DNA from: Petunia secreta
Taxonomy: Eukaryota; Streptophyta; Magnoliopsida; Solanales; Solanaceae
DNA length: 64,000 nucleotides
NCBI GenBank assembly: GCA_029990175.1
Contig: JARKIP010000065.1
Coordinates: 6,824,501 to 6,888,500, forward strand
Reading direction: 5' to 3'
Shown: piece by piece, positions 23,923-34,078 of the stretch
Layout of the letters: each line of letters begins with the position of its first letter
How positions within the stretch are numbered: the stretch's first letter is position 1
The notes under the pieces: generated by a model
Seen by the model: only the letters and a program-made list of their open reading frames with translations
What the model was told of the DNA's origin: nothing
Database searches by the model: none
Position numbers and translations under genes: made by a program

Positions 23923-26900
23923 ATGCCCCCCAAAAAAAGGCAACTGGTAAAGGCTACGGCTGCTGCTGCTAAGAAGGTCCATAAGACCACAGCCAAAGCC
24001 ACAGACAGGCAAATTTCCTTGGAATCTGAAAGTGAATCTCCTCGTGCAAAAAGACAAAGAAGCAGGGCAGTACCGGATCTTTTACAGGTCCCTTTCGAGA
24101 GCCCAAACGCTAGTCGTGCTAGTCGTGCTAGTCAAGCTAGTCGGGATCTTAGCAAAAATCAACACGAAGAGGAACAACAAAGATCAAGAAGTAGTGAAGA
24201 AGGTACAGAGGATGCAGAAGCAGCAGAGCCAAGTAATGAACAAAGGGGAGAAAGTAGGGGTAGTGCTATGCCTCAAGTTAGAGTTAGTGAGGCAAGGGAA
24301 GGAAGAACAAAAGCTGTTCATGATTTGCCTGCAACAACAGAAGAAACAACAGAAGCAACAACACAAGCAACAACACAAGCAACAACACAAGCAACAGCAG
24401 AGGATCAATTTGTAGAGGCAATAGAACAGGAGGTAACATCGAAGCTTATGTTTACACATCTTGTATGATGTTTCAAACATATACGGATATGTTCAAACAT
24501 CACTCCGAATGTTTCAAACATTTTATATTATGTTTCAAACATAATAAATGATGTTTGGATTTATTTCAAACATTATAGATTATGTTCCAAACATATTATA
24601 AGATGTTTGAAACATGTTGGGTGATGTTTAAACATCTTAACAATGTTTAACCCATGAAAATATTTTCTTCATTAGAAATGTGACTGTGTAATGATTGTTT
24701 TTCTTGTATCAATTTCAAGTGGAGTTGGCTGATGAGGTTACCCCATGCATAAAGACTGACCTGCCTGATTTGAGTCAAATGAAGACGTGGATGGAGTATA
24801 ATAATGCGTTCGCAACAAAGAAGGTGACGGTCAGATCATCACTGTACTCGAAGTTGGATAAATTTCGTAAAGCTTTACATCATTTTAATCTAATGGAAAG
24901 ATTCAAGGAAAGCTGTTTCGGGCACCTAATCGATTTGCCCAAGTGTGTGTTTGCTCCAAAGCTGGTTCACAACATTATACTTCGCCGGGTTATTTGTCAG
25001 AAGAAGTTTGAGGCGTGGTTTAAATTCCATGAACTGCCTCTTCGTTTTGGGATGCAGGAGTTTGCCTTTATGACAAGATTGAGTTGTGCCCTACCTCCCC
25101 CTGATGATTTCATGGATGAAGCCCGTAGCAAGGGGAAAGATTTGTGGGATTTGGTTTCAAGGAAGGGGAAGAAGGCTGCAAGTAGTGATTATATTCTGGA
25201 ACTGATAGAGAGTGAAGACCTGGTGAATGATGATGACATAAGGTTTAGTTTATGTTTGTGTTGGTTCGAGCACCAAGTGTTGTGTTCAAAGGACACTAAC
25301 AGTGGTATTGAGGAATGGGTAGTTTGTCTCGCGAGCACCCCTGAATACTTTTACAAGTACCCATGGGGAAGAAAAAGCTTCGACTTAACTGTGTTTTACA
25401 TCCTGAAAGATTTTACAAGCTGGAAGGCTCCTGAGAATAGCTACACACTGTATGGATTTCCATGGGCTTTCATGGCATGGGTGTTAGAGGCTATTCCGGC
25501 ACTTAGGCTAAGGGAATACCCTAAGGAGAAGACAATACCACGGATGAAACGTTGGTTGGGGGATAAGGTAGAAAAGGACCCAGATGCAGTGTTCCAGCAT
25601 GTTGAAATCCAGGTAGGATTTCTTTTACTCCCCAGTTCTTTCACATTCAACACTGCATTATTTGCTTAAACATTAGTAGTGATGTTTAAACATTACACAA
25701 AATGTTTAAACATTATACTAAATGTTTAAACACCTGTACTGATGTTTAAATGTTACAATAAATGATTAAACATTAGTAGTGATGTTTAAACATTACACGA
25801 AATGTTTAAACATTAGTCGTGATGTTTAAACACTGGTACTGATGTTTAAATGTTACGATAAATGCTTAAACATTATTAGTGATGTTTAAACATTACACGA
25901 AATGTTTAAACATTAGTCGTGATGTTTAAACACTGGTACTGATGTTTAAATGTTACAATAAATCCTTAAACAGTAGTTTTAACATTTGTGGTTATTTTAT
26001 TGCAGGAGGTGCACCCTTACCTCGTACCCACACCCAAAGAGTTGAGGGATGTGCTCCATGACTTTGTGCCATTTGAGGATGTAGAGGACGCGTTGATTGA
26101 TGGCTTGATGCGGCAGTTGGACGGGGTGACAATGTTGAGGAAACAAGCTGTTGTTCCTAATACCCCTCTAGAACATGTTGTGCTAAGTCGTGGTGCAATG
26201 TTGACGGGATACAGTGGGGGCAAGGGTGCTGATCTTTTTGGAGTAAGTGGAAGAGAGTACACTGGAATTGCTGGGGATCTTTTTGGATATGCTAGAAGGC
26301 AGGCTGAGGATAGAGGAGGAGTTGTGAGGAGAGAAGAAGATGGTAGCAGTAGAGGACCTGCTAGAAGAAAAGAAGATGGTGGCAGTACCAGAGGAGTTGT
26401 GAGGAGAGAAGAAGCAGTTGTGGGTACGTCGACTGGAGAGTGCACTTGCAAATGCTTAAAGTGCAAGGTGGACACTGATAAATTGTTGTTGAAGGTTGGT
26501 GGGATTGAGACTATGTTAGTTGAGCTGAAGGAAATGATGAAAACACAGGTGCCCAAGAGAATGGGTTTGAGAAGCATCTTCCCTAGTAGAGTTCTGAAAT
26601 CCCCATTTACTGCTTCAGGAAGAAAGGGGAAGAAGAAGACAGTGAGGGGGAAGATTGATATTTACAAGCCTGTGGGTAAGAAGAGCAAAGATGCATTGGA
26701 TGCCTTCTTGGCAGAGAAGAAAAATGAAAAAAGTCCACTGTTTCTTGGGCATGAGTACAATTACAAGGATCTGGAAGAAATCATTAGAATGGAAAGCAGT
26801 TTGAAGGAAAAGGTACACGCAATTCACCCTAATTTTTTTTTCTTAGTGCATATATCAGATCAGATATGTTAAACATGGATTGGGATGTGCAAACATAACA

Positions 26901-27814
26901 AGCAGTGTTTAAACATCACAAATAACTTATGATATGTTTAAACATAATACAGAATGTGTAAACATATTAGTTAATGTTTAAACATTACGCATATATGTTT
27001 ATATAATGTTAAACATCTATACGATGTTGCAACATATCACAATATGTTTAAACATTATGTCTGGTGTTTAAACATTTCCCCTGATGTTGACATGTTCTTC
27101 CTGTTCTTTATGTGTTTTCTGTTTCCTTTTTTTTTTCCTTTTCTGCAGCATGTTGAGGAAATCATGAGCCTGATGAGGCTTAAAAAGAATGCCCACTCCC
27201 AGTTCTATCTCAAATCCGATGTCATTTTGGATTTGAATTTCTCTAAGAAATTGTGTGAGCTTTACAAGAAGCAGCGTATACTCGCTGATGCATTGGCTGC
27301 GCCCCTGGAAGTACAGCTTGAGACTGTTCAATTCAAGGATGACATGCTGGAATATGCACAAGGTAAGCAGCCGAACCCAGGGGGTGTGGAGTGGGCTGGG
27401 GTGAAGAGGATTTTCTGTCTTATGAATTTGAAAGGAGTTCATTTTGTCACTGTGGAGTTCCTTGTGGAGGAAGGTAAGATAAGGGTATACGACTCCATGT
27501 ACAGTGGCAACATAAATGATGATCAATTTGACACAATGATGAAGCCCATCACTTCCCTTTTCCCCATTTTCATCACACAGTGCGAGATGTTCCAAAGTTT
27601 GCCGGAGGATATCCTGAACATAAAAGTGTGGCCATATGAGCGTGTGAAAGACCTCCCGACAAGCACCACTCGTACTGCATCAGGTGCTTATGCCCTTGCC
27701 TTCATTGAACACCTTCTTACAAAGACTCCCTGGGACAAGCTCTGTGACAACACCATGGTGGATTTTAGGGTGAAATGGGTTGTGGACATATTTCGTGGGA
27801 AGATGGTACCGTAG
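23923..27814 (+). CDS. DUF1985 + C48/Ulp1-like protein of MULE 1 (4 exons)
   Basis: Exons are 23923-24432, about 24720 or 24737-25612, 26006-26812 and 27149-27814; introns 2 and 3 are GT-AG and phase 0. The intron-1 acceptor at 24719 has the better pyrimidine tract but gives a phase mismatch; GAG|GTT at 24737 keeps the frame. The ATG at 23923 is chosen because the homologue in MULE 2 also starts MPxxK. Domain order: basic Lys/Ala N-terminus, acidic/Gln-Thr linker with an ATTQ repeat, DUF1985 in exon 2 (FGMQEFAFMTRLSC, YKYPWGRKSFDLTV, YGFPWAFMAW), then exon 3 with a Cys cluster (CTCKCLKCK) and a short coiled coil. Exon 4 is a Ulp1-like fold (GVHFVTVEF, RVYDSM, SGAYALAFIEHLL). Family C48 proteases cleave SUMO-like modifiers using His-Asp-Cys plus Gln. 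Here Ser replaces the Cys and the Gln is absent, so I predict no protease activity. Related DUF1985 proteins in Arabidopsis VANDAL MULEs are anti-silencing factors. Confidence 0.75.
24469..24650. repeat. ATGTTTSAAACAT-type cluster, intron 1
   Basis: About eight copies, mostly the 13-bp variants with a central C or G (ATGTTTCAAACAT, ATGTTTGAAACAT), plus one exact 12-mer near 24627. The neighbouring exon sequence has none. Confidence 0.85.
25662..25981. repeat. 20-bp palindromic array with 100-bp higher-order repeat, intron 2
   Basis: Sixteen consecutive 20-bp units with no length change. Each is ATGTTTAAACAT or a close variant plus an 8-bp spacer, starting at 25662, 25682, 25702 and so on to 25962. 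Spacers recur in the order TACACRAA, TA-or-AG, C-type, TTACRATAA-type, AGTAGTG-type, making a 5-unit (100 bp) higher-order repeat present three times. The array lies wholly in intron 2. Confidence 0.95.
26875..27095. repeat. ATGTTTAAACAT-family cluster, intron 3
   Basis: About ten copies, including exact 12-mers near 26935, 26974 and 27046, between the donor at 26813 and the pyrimidine tract before exon 4. Confidence 0.9.
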
Positions 27815-28433
27815 TTTGATAAGTTATGGTTGGACAATTAAGTATTTGTTGGCATGTAAGGATGATTAAGTATTTGTTTTGGCTTGTTTTCTTAATTTTA
27901 TGTTATGTTATGTTTTGTTGGAAGTCATGTAAGGATAATTATCTGTTTTATGTAAATACTTTAGTTGTGTGCAATCTCACTGATTTAAGAAACATTGTGT
28001 GGATGTTTAAACATTTAATCATATGTGTAAACATACTTGACTATGTTGAAACATAATTCAGATGTTTAAATTATTAATTGGAATATGCTGAAACATCATG
28101 CAAATGTGTACAAAACACGGCATCCAAATCTCTCCTTTTTGGAACATATATATAGGCTACATTTGGTACCTTTTCAGTTCCATATGTGATGGTTACATTT
28201 GGTGCCTTTTCATATGTAGTTGTGTATGTGCCTATTCACATCCACCCCTTCATAAATTCAAACGCACATAACCCCACGTACACCCCCTTCATCTTTTCCA
28301 TTTTACACAATAGAATAACTGCATACTTAATCATGGTTGCAAACTTGCAAAAAAATGTGTAATTATACGTCTCATAACTCAACATATGGTTGCAGACTTG
28401 CAAAAAAATAGATTGCTTCATCCAGACATATCA

Positions 28434-28625
28434 TGATATGTTTAAACATTCGATGAAATGTTTAAACATATGGTCATATGTTTCAGACATCTGTCCTGAT
28501 GTGTAAACGTACCATCAGATGTTTCAAACATCAGATGTTTGAAACATATAATGATATGTTTAAACATTTGATGAAATGTTTAAACATATAGTCATATGTT
28601 TCAAACATCTGTCATGATGTTTAAG
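28434..28625. repeat. ATGTTTAAACAT-family cluster, intergenic block 1
   Basis: Nine or so copies in about 20-bp spacing. The sub-block GATATGTTTAAACATTYGATG appears at 28434 and again at about 28553, so the cluster itself has been duplicated. Confidence 0.9.
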
Positions 28626-29163
28626 CTTAAGCTTGAGCTTTCAATAAGAATGAGTTCAATTATCATTATATACTTACTTTAAAGTGTTTTTTTACCGTTT
28701 TGACTCCTAAACCCTTCAATTGTCGATGAAAACTTAGATTAACTCTAATCCCTTGATAGGTTACTCCAAACTCTTTTGTTAATGTTCATCTACATGAGTG
28801 AACAAGTTAAAATAGAGTTCTCACTCCAATTTTGCTCAAAATCATTCACATGCACATAGGAACAACTAATTATTGGTGTTTAAACAACCAATATGTTCAC
28901 CCTTCAATAAAAAAATATGTAAATGCTTAGTTGTTGGTGTTATCACTCATAACACTATCACCTTTCACTCAAACACCTCCATCTTGATTGATAGAAACAC
29001 CAATCATCAGTGTTATCATTTCAAACACCTTCAATATCGATGGAATTATACTTTATATACTTAATCATTAAGTTTATCCTTCAAAATGTGTAATTACACG
29101 TCTCATAACTCAACATATGGTTGCATACTTTGAAAAAAATAGATTGCTTCATCCAAACATAGC

Positions 29164-29550
29164 ATGATATGTTTAAACATTCGATGAAATGTTTAAACAT
29201 ATGGTCATATGTTTCAAACATCTTCCACGATGTTTAAATATACCATCAGATGTTTGAAACATCTCGTACGATGTGCAACATCTTACGAAATGTTAAACAT
29301 CAGAGGGTGATGTTTAGTATATTTGGCAGAATCTTAAACATTTGTCATGATGTTTAAACATATCATAATATGTTTAAACATCCCATGTGATGTTTAAACA
29401 TAACCTGATATGTTTAAACATCACATCGGATGTTTAAACATCATGACAAATGTTTAAACATAACACATTATGTTTAAGTAATTTAGTGAGATCTTAAACA
29501 TAACGACATATGTTTAAACATCGTGTTAAATGTTTAAGATTCCGCCTGCT
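29164..29550. repeat. ATGTTTAAACAT 20-bp array, intergenic block 2
   Basis: Copies fall at 29350, 29370, 29390, 29410, 29430, 29450 and 29470, exactly 20 bp apart, with degenerate units (ATCTTAAACAT) continuing the register to about 29530. Nine exact 12-mers are present by eye. Confidence 0.95.
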
Positions 29551-29762
29551 TGTTAAACATTGCAAGTACTATACTAAAATGAGAAGACGCAGTTGTAAAA
29601 AAGAGACTAAACGACTAAATTAAATAATAATAGAGTTTACGACGTACGGATATAAAGTTTACAACATAATAATACATTACATGATATAAAGTTTACAACA
29701 TAATAATATGTTAAATACGGAAACTAAGGTAATATATAACAACTTAAAATATATCATAAACT

Positions 29763-30047
29763 TCATACGCCTTCAATCTCCAGGTCCAGTTCATCCAAAA
29801 TTTGTGTAATTATTTGCATGACCCTTCGGTGATCCCTCGCGTGCCTGTACCTTAAACGCCATAAATCTGCTCGTACTATTTCTATGGCTCGATTCATCTC
29901 TGCCATGTCGTCCTTTAGAATTGCAACTTCCCAATTTATATCGCCTCGTCGTTCTCTTTGTGGTGCATTCTGTATTGGTTGGTTGTGACGCGATGCCTGA
30001 TCACTATTGCCAACCTGCAAGGCGTCGTTTGATCCTGCTTCAGACAT
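29763..30047 (-). CDS. Small MULE 1 protein (94 aa), function unknown
   Basis: An intact ORF from an ATG at 30047. A TATAAATA box lies on the same strand at 30114-30121, about 67 bp upstream, so it is probably transcribed as its own gene. The N-terminus is polar and Gln/Asn-rich. The C-terminal half is a charged amphipathic helix pattern (IEIVRADLWRLR, then HRRVMQIITQILDELDLE) consistent with a coiled coil. I do not recognise the family. MULE 2 encodes a counterpart at the same place relative to mudrA (47358-47621), sharing VRAD/IRAD-x-x-RL and a following RR-x4-I region. That conservation, despite little similarity elsewhere, supports a real gene; by position it could be the analogue of VANDAL vanB, but this is only a guess. 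Confidence 0.65.
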   Translation of the reverse strand: MSEAGSNDALQVGNSDQASRHNQPIQNAPQRERRGDINWEVAILKDDMAEMNRAIEIVRADLWRLRYRHARDHRRVMQIITQILDELDLEIEGV

Positions 30048-30113
30048 ATTTATGTTGTTGAAGTGTTTGGTGATGGAAAATTCACATATACTGTTGGTGC
30101 ATATAGTGTTGGG

Positions 30114-30121
30114 TATTTATA
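30114..30121 (-). promoter_or_regulatory. TATA box of the MULE 1 small ORF
   Basis: TATAAATA on the minus strand, about 67 bp upstream of the ATG at 30047. The MULE 2 counterpart has the same octamer about 56 bp upstream of its ATG. Confidence 0.7.
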
Positions 30122-30281
30122 GGATGCCAATGTGGTTTTCAAAAGTCACCGTTTATACTTTAAGAGCTACCTTGTGGAATGAATGTGTCTTTTCAGTGCA
30201 GTCGTGCAGTTTTGAAATATGTCTTATCAGGAGAACCCGTCTTTTCAGTGTAGGCGTGCAGTTTTTAACAGTTACTGTGAA

Positions 30282-30425
30282 ACATCCGTCGTGATGTTTA
30301 AACATCCAGTTGGATGTTTAATATATTAGGTGGAATCTCAAACATTTCATAATATGTTTACACATTACACGTGATGTTGAAACATATTAACTTATGTTTA
30401 AACATTGTGCACGATGTTTGGAACA
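30282..30425. repeat. ATGTTTAAACAT-family cluster between small ORF and mudrA
   Basis: Seven or so copies at about 20-bp spacing, two of them exact 12-mers (about 30295 and 30395), in the short spacer upstream of the small ORF promoter. Confidence 0.85.
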
Positions 30426-30619
30426 GACTCAAGTGCGATCAAACATTTTATATGGAACAAGGAAGCAGGCAAAGCATGAGAAAATAAGACACACCTTAAT
30501 AACTTAATACGAACATAAATAAAGGATTGTCTAAATAGAGATTACATATTAAAGGATTGTCTAAAAAGAGGTTCAGAAATTCAACAACACCCAAATAAAA
30601 GGATTGTTCAAAGCAGCAG

Positions 30620-33023
30620 CTAAACACTTATGGGATCATTCTGACTTGGTCTTGTAACTGTTGGGCAGGTAGTTTTTTTGTGGCCAAGCTTTTTGCAAAT
30701 CCCGCATTTGTTTCTCCTCTTTTTGAATCGCTCCCCAACGGATGGAATTCTCTTCATCCTCCTTCTTCCACGGCCAAGTTTCAAGTAAGGGCTAGGTAAT
30801 TTCCATTCTTTCAGCTCATGAGGACAGTCATGCCAAGATTGTTCATCCGGAACTGGATAGATTGATTCGGCATATGCAAGCAAGTAGGACTCTACATAAT
30901 AATACGGCGACGTGTATTCATAGATTTTCCTTCCAAACTCATCTGGGATACTTCAACCTCATAGCTGCCATAGCATGTGGACAAGGTATCTTGTCCAAAT
31001 CAAATCGTTTGCAAGTACATGTCCTGTTGTGTAGATCCACCTCATAAGTCATATTTGTTGGACCTCCTCCTTTAACTTTGAAAAAACAGGTATTCACTCG
31101 ATGCACCAAAAGCTTGCTGCCCAATAAATTGTTGGCTGTTATCACCTCCTCAATCAAGGGGACACAAGTGTTCGAACTGTACAAAAATTCCATGCGCCTT
31201 TGAAGAAACTTTTCAGCATAGTTCTCGCTTATAGCATTGAAAAGCGCATCAATTGGAAATTCTTTGTGATTCCTGAACATTGAGTTAACCGACTCGGCAA
31301 TATTTGTGGTCATCACATTGAACCTATAATATTAACAAACAATAAACAGGAAATGCAGTCACACATACTGGAACATTCATTAATATTTTTAAACATCCAA
31401 CACTATGTTTCAAACATCAGCAATAATGTTTCAAACATCCAAGTATATGTTTGGTGTAATAAGCTGTACCTGTTTCCAGGGAAGTGTGCTCTGCTCCACT
31501 TCTCAACCCCAAGATCAACCAGGTAGTTGGATACCCTCGGGTCAATTTCTTCAATTTCTTTCAAATGCTTATCAAACTGAGCAACCGTATACGCCTCCGC
31601 TGCGGTAATGTACTTACCAATTAAATCTCAACAATGAAAAGTCGTGCGGAGGTTCTCACCAAGGTGCCTCATGCAATAACCATAGTTAGCAAATGGGAAA
31701 ACCTTACAAACAGCTTTTTCAATGCTTCTGTGCCTGTCGGAGATAATGCACAACTCATCATCGTCAGGGACTATTCCGACCAATTGCTCAAAAAAGAATT
31801 CGTAGGCGGCATCGCACTCTTTGTCAACTACACAAAATGCAAGAGGAAAGATGTGATTTTGAGCATCCTGACCGACAGCGGACAACAACACTCCACCATA
31901 TGGACCCGTCAAAAAAGTGCCATCAACAGCCAGCACTTTTCTAATAGTCTTAAACCCCCTGATCCACGAACTGTAAGAAACAAAAAAAATACATAAACCT
32001 CCCTTGTTCATCAATCTGTAATGCTGTCTTGCTTCCTTCATTTGACTGCCGAATCATATAGCTGTATGCACCAAGAATGGCATAGCCATGTTCGGGTGAC
32101 CCCCTTGCCAAAGACTTTGCAATGTTGCTGCCCTTGAGACACTTCCAATAGCTTATTTTGCAACCCAACTCTGCTAGAACTGCATCCTTGATTTCTTTGG
32201 TGGATGGTGCTTTTCCATCATGAAATCTGTTCTTCATGTACTCTCCAACAACATTGCACGTGGCGTGTGGATGATGGCTTTTAGAATGCTCAGAACCACA
32301 AGTGTGCTGGCTGTTGTAGACAGTGATATAAAACATGTCACAGCTCTTGTACTTCATGGCTCGAATCCACCAGTGGCAATTCTTGTCCACACATCTAGCA
32401 CAAAATACATTCTTCTTATTCTTCACATACTGAAAATAGAAAGGCACTCTCACTGCAGCAAGCTTCAACAGCACAACCAACTCGCGCTTGTTCGTGAATG
32501 TTTGCCCTGTGTAGAAACCAGTGCCGTCCGACCGAGTGTGGCTGCCTTGTGATGGTATTGAATCAGGAAACTGTACCTCATTATCTTCTTGGATTTCCTT
32601 TGCTTCTTCATCTTCTTCCTTCTCAGCCACATTCATATTTAGTGAAGCCTCCTCTGCAATGTCATCCAACCCATGATTTTGTTCATTAGAATTTTCAGTC
32701 CGAGGAACCACATTTACACGTAGAGTGGGCCTAGAACCAGATGCATCCACATCAGCCATAAAAAGAGAGACATCAATATCATTCCTAATGTGAGAGGGTG
32801 CAGTCTTTTGCTTTACAATGCTCAACAAGTACGTAATAGATAGATCCCTCGGATCATCAAGAATTTCCCAACTTTGAATGATTTTTTCAACCAGCTCATT
32901 ATAAGTAACCTGCTTACTAACAAGAATAGGTCTACTCTCTTTCACAACAGGAACCCAAACAAAACTTTTAGCTTTCTCCACCCATTCGCCGAGATAATCA
33001 ACTACCAATAATACGGGCCCCAT
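30620..33023 (-). pseudogene. mudrA: mudrA-like transposase of MULE 1
   Basis: Minus strand: exon 33023-31470, intron 31469-31324 (GT-AG; contains palindrome copies), exon 31323-30620. Order of parts: an N-terminal PB1-like segment; acidic linker; MuDR zinc-finger DNA-binding domain (FYTGQTFTNKRELV, CARCVDKNCHWWIRA, HTCGSEHSKSHHPH); and a MULE DDE domain (LAVDGTFL, then IISDRHRSI). A C-x2-H style motif CMRHLGEN follows, then a SWIM zinc finger (CTCKRFDLDKIPCPH) and a C-terminal zinc knuckle CGICKKLGHKKTTC. The enzyme would cut and join the element's ends. Damage: one extra A in the run at 31982-31989 shifts frame before the DDE domain, a stop lies at 31628-31630, and another 1-bp shift lies near 30940. 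An apparent 5'-UTR intron precedes the ATG. Most catalytic and zinc residues survive, so loss is recent. Confidence 0.85.
31385..31455. repeat. ATGTTTSAAACAT copies in the mudrA intron
   Basis: Three copies (ATGTTTCAAACAT twice, one degenerate) lie inside the 146-bp mudrA intron 31324-31469, again sparing both flanking exons. Confidence 0.85.
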
Positions 33024-33031
33024 TATTTGTC

Positions 33032-33590
33032 CTGAAGATACAAAGAGGGTCTAAATTAGATCCTTATAGCTTAAATTTCATAATACAATTGTTTATAGAA
33101 GCCATATTCACAAAAAATGAAAGGTACTGCTTCAAACATTCTGTAAAAAAAAAACTACACTGTTTAAACATCGATACAAATGTTTAAACATTTTCTTAGA
33201 TGTTTAAACATCATGCATGATGTTTGAGTATCATTCAGGATTACTAAACATCATTGAGGTTGTTTAAACATCAGTTAAAATGTTTAAACATTTGGACTTA
33301 TGTTTAAACATCCTCAATGATGTTTAGTAATCCTGATTTATATTCAAACATCATGCATGATATTTAAACATAAGTCCAAATGTTTAATGGTTTAAACATA
33401 CGCTCAGCATTAGCACATATGTTTAAACATATGATACGATGTGCACAAAAACATCAACGAGATGTTTAAACATCAACCATCTCGTCGACGGATGTTTGAC
33501 CAGAAACCAAACCCAGTTCTTCAAAATTGTCAATCCGGTAGCTTTTAGCTTCAAATAAATTTTTCGACTATAAACTTAAAGAACACTTAC
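33032..33590 (-). other. Probable 5'-UTR intron of MULE 1 mudrA
   Basis: On the minus strand a GTAAGT donor (at 33590) follows TTTGGTCTCTG, and a TTTGTATCTTCAG acceptor ends at 33032, eight bases before the ATG. It contains the whole palindrome array 33135-33495. This is inferred from splice consensus only. Confidence 0.55.
33135..33495. repeat. ATGTTTAAACAT 20-bp array forming a large inverted repeat
   Basis: Units start at 33180, 33200, 33220 and on to 33360 in 20-bp register, with six exact 12-mers by eye. The half at about 33210-33270 is repeated in inverse orientation at about 33300-33362 (TCATGCATGATGTTTGAGTA facing TATTCAAACATCATGCATGA), making an imperfect hairpin of roughly 60-70 bp arms. 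Confidence 0.9.
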
Positions 33591-33828
33591 CAGAGACCAA
33601 ATGTGGCTGAAAATCCAAGGCGATTAGTTGAGATTCGTGTTGTAAATGGCTGAGCAAATTTTGACAATTCTCAAATTTTTTTGGAACAAATCTTTTGCAA
33701 ATACACAATATACTTGGAAATAGTTGTTGAATCTACTTTGGGGAGCTGATAGTGAACCAAAAAATCAAAATAAATTGCCGGAAACTCGCCGGAATCGGCG
33801 GAGCAGTGATGGGGGTGGTGGGGACGGT

Positions 33829-33845
33829 GGGGGGGGGGGGGGGGG
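33829..33845 (+). repeat. G17 homopolymer near the MULE 1 right end
   Basis: A run of 17 G follows GGGACGGTGG, within about 250 bp of the MULE end and upstream of mudrA. Length is likely to vary between individuals and to be error-prone in assemblies. Confidence 0.9.
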
Positions 33846-34078
33846 CGGGAGCTATTGGGTGAGAAATTGTTTTTGCCATTTTGGGGGGTAAAATGAGGGG
33901 TTTATTAGAGGGTGCAAAGTGTAAAGTTAAAAACTTGAGGGTTAAGTTTGTATGCATCTTTTACCCAACTAACACTAATCCTAATGGAGGACCCTATACC
34001 TATTTTTTAAAACTTGAGGCCCTTTTCATTATTAAAAGACTTGCTTGGGACCTTTTTTTAAACTTACCCATGTTTTTG

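Larger units (their letters stand above)
27815..29762. other. MULE 1 intergenic spacer between convergent genes
   Basis: No coding sequence recognised. It holds two blocks of the palindrome (28010-28625 and 29164-29550). It also holds a duplicated segment: about 28357-28470 (GTGTAATTATACGTCTCATA...GATTGCTTCATCC) recurs at about 29087-29200. The 3' ends of the DUF1985 gene and of the small ORF must lie here. Confidence 0.6.
22953..34069. mobile_element. MULE 1: DUF1985-Ulp1 / small ORF / mudrA element
   Basis: An 11.1-kb Mutator-like element. The left end GAGAAAATGACACAAAAAGG and the reverse complement of the right end GGGTAAGTTTAAAAAAAGG form an imperfect inverted terminus ending in GGTCC. 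It is flanked by ATGTTTCTG (22944-22952) and ATGTTTTTG (34070-34078), an 8/9 match to a 9-bp target duplication, the MULE hallmark. It holds a plus-strand DUF1985-Ulp1 gene converging on a minus-strand small ORF and mudrA. All its introns and spacers are packed with ATGTTTAAACAT palindromes. It lies inside the CACTA element. The ends are my best reading; alternatives within about 20 bp are possible. Confidence 0.75.

Noticed and set aside
25662..25981. CRISPR-like array (palindromic repeat with variable spacer)
   Set aside because: The repeat is 12 bp and the spacers 8 bp, far too short, and spacers recur in a fixed order. It lies in a plant intron with no cas genes.
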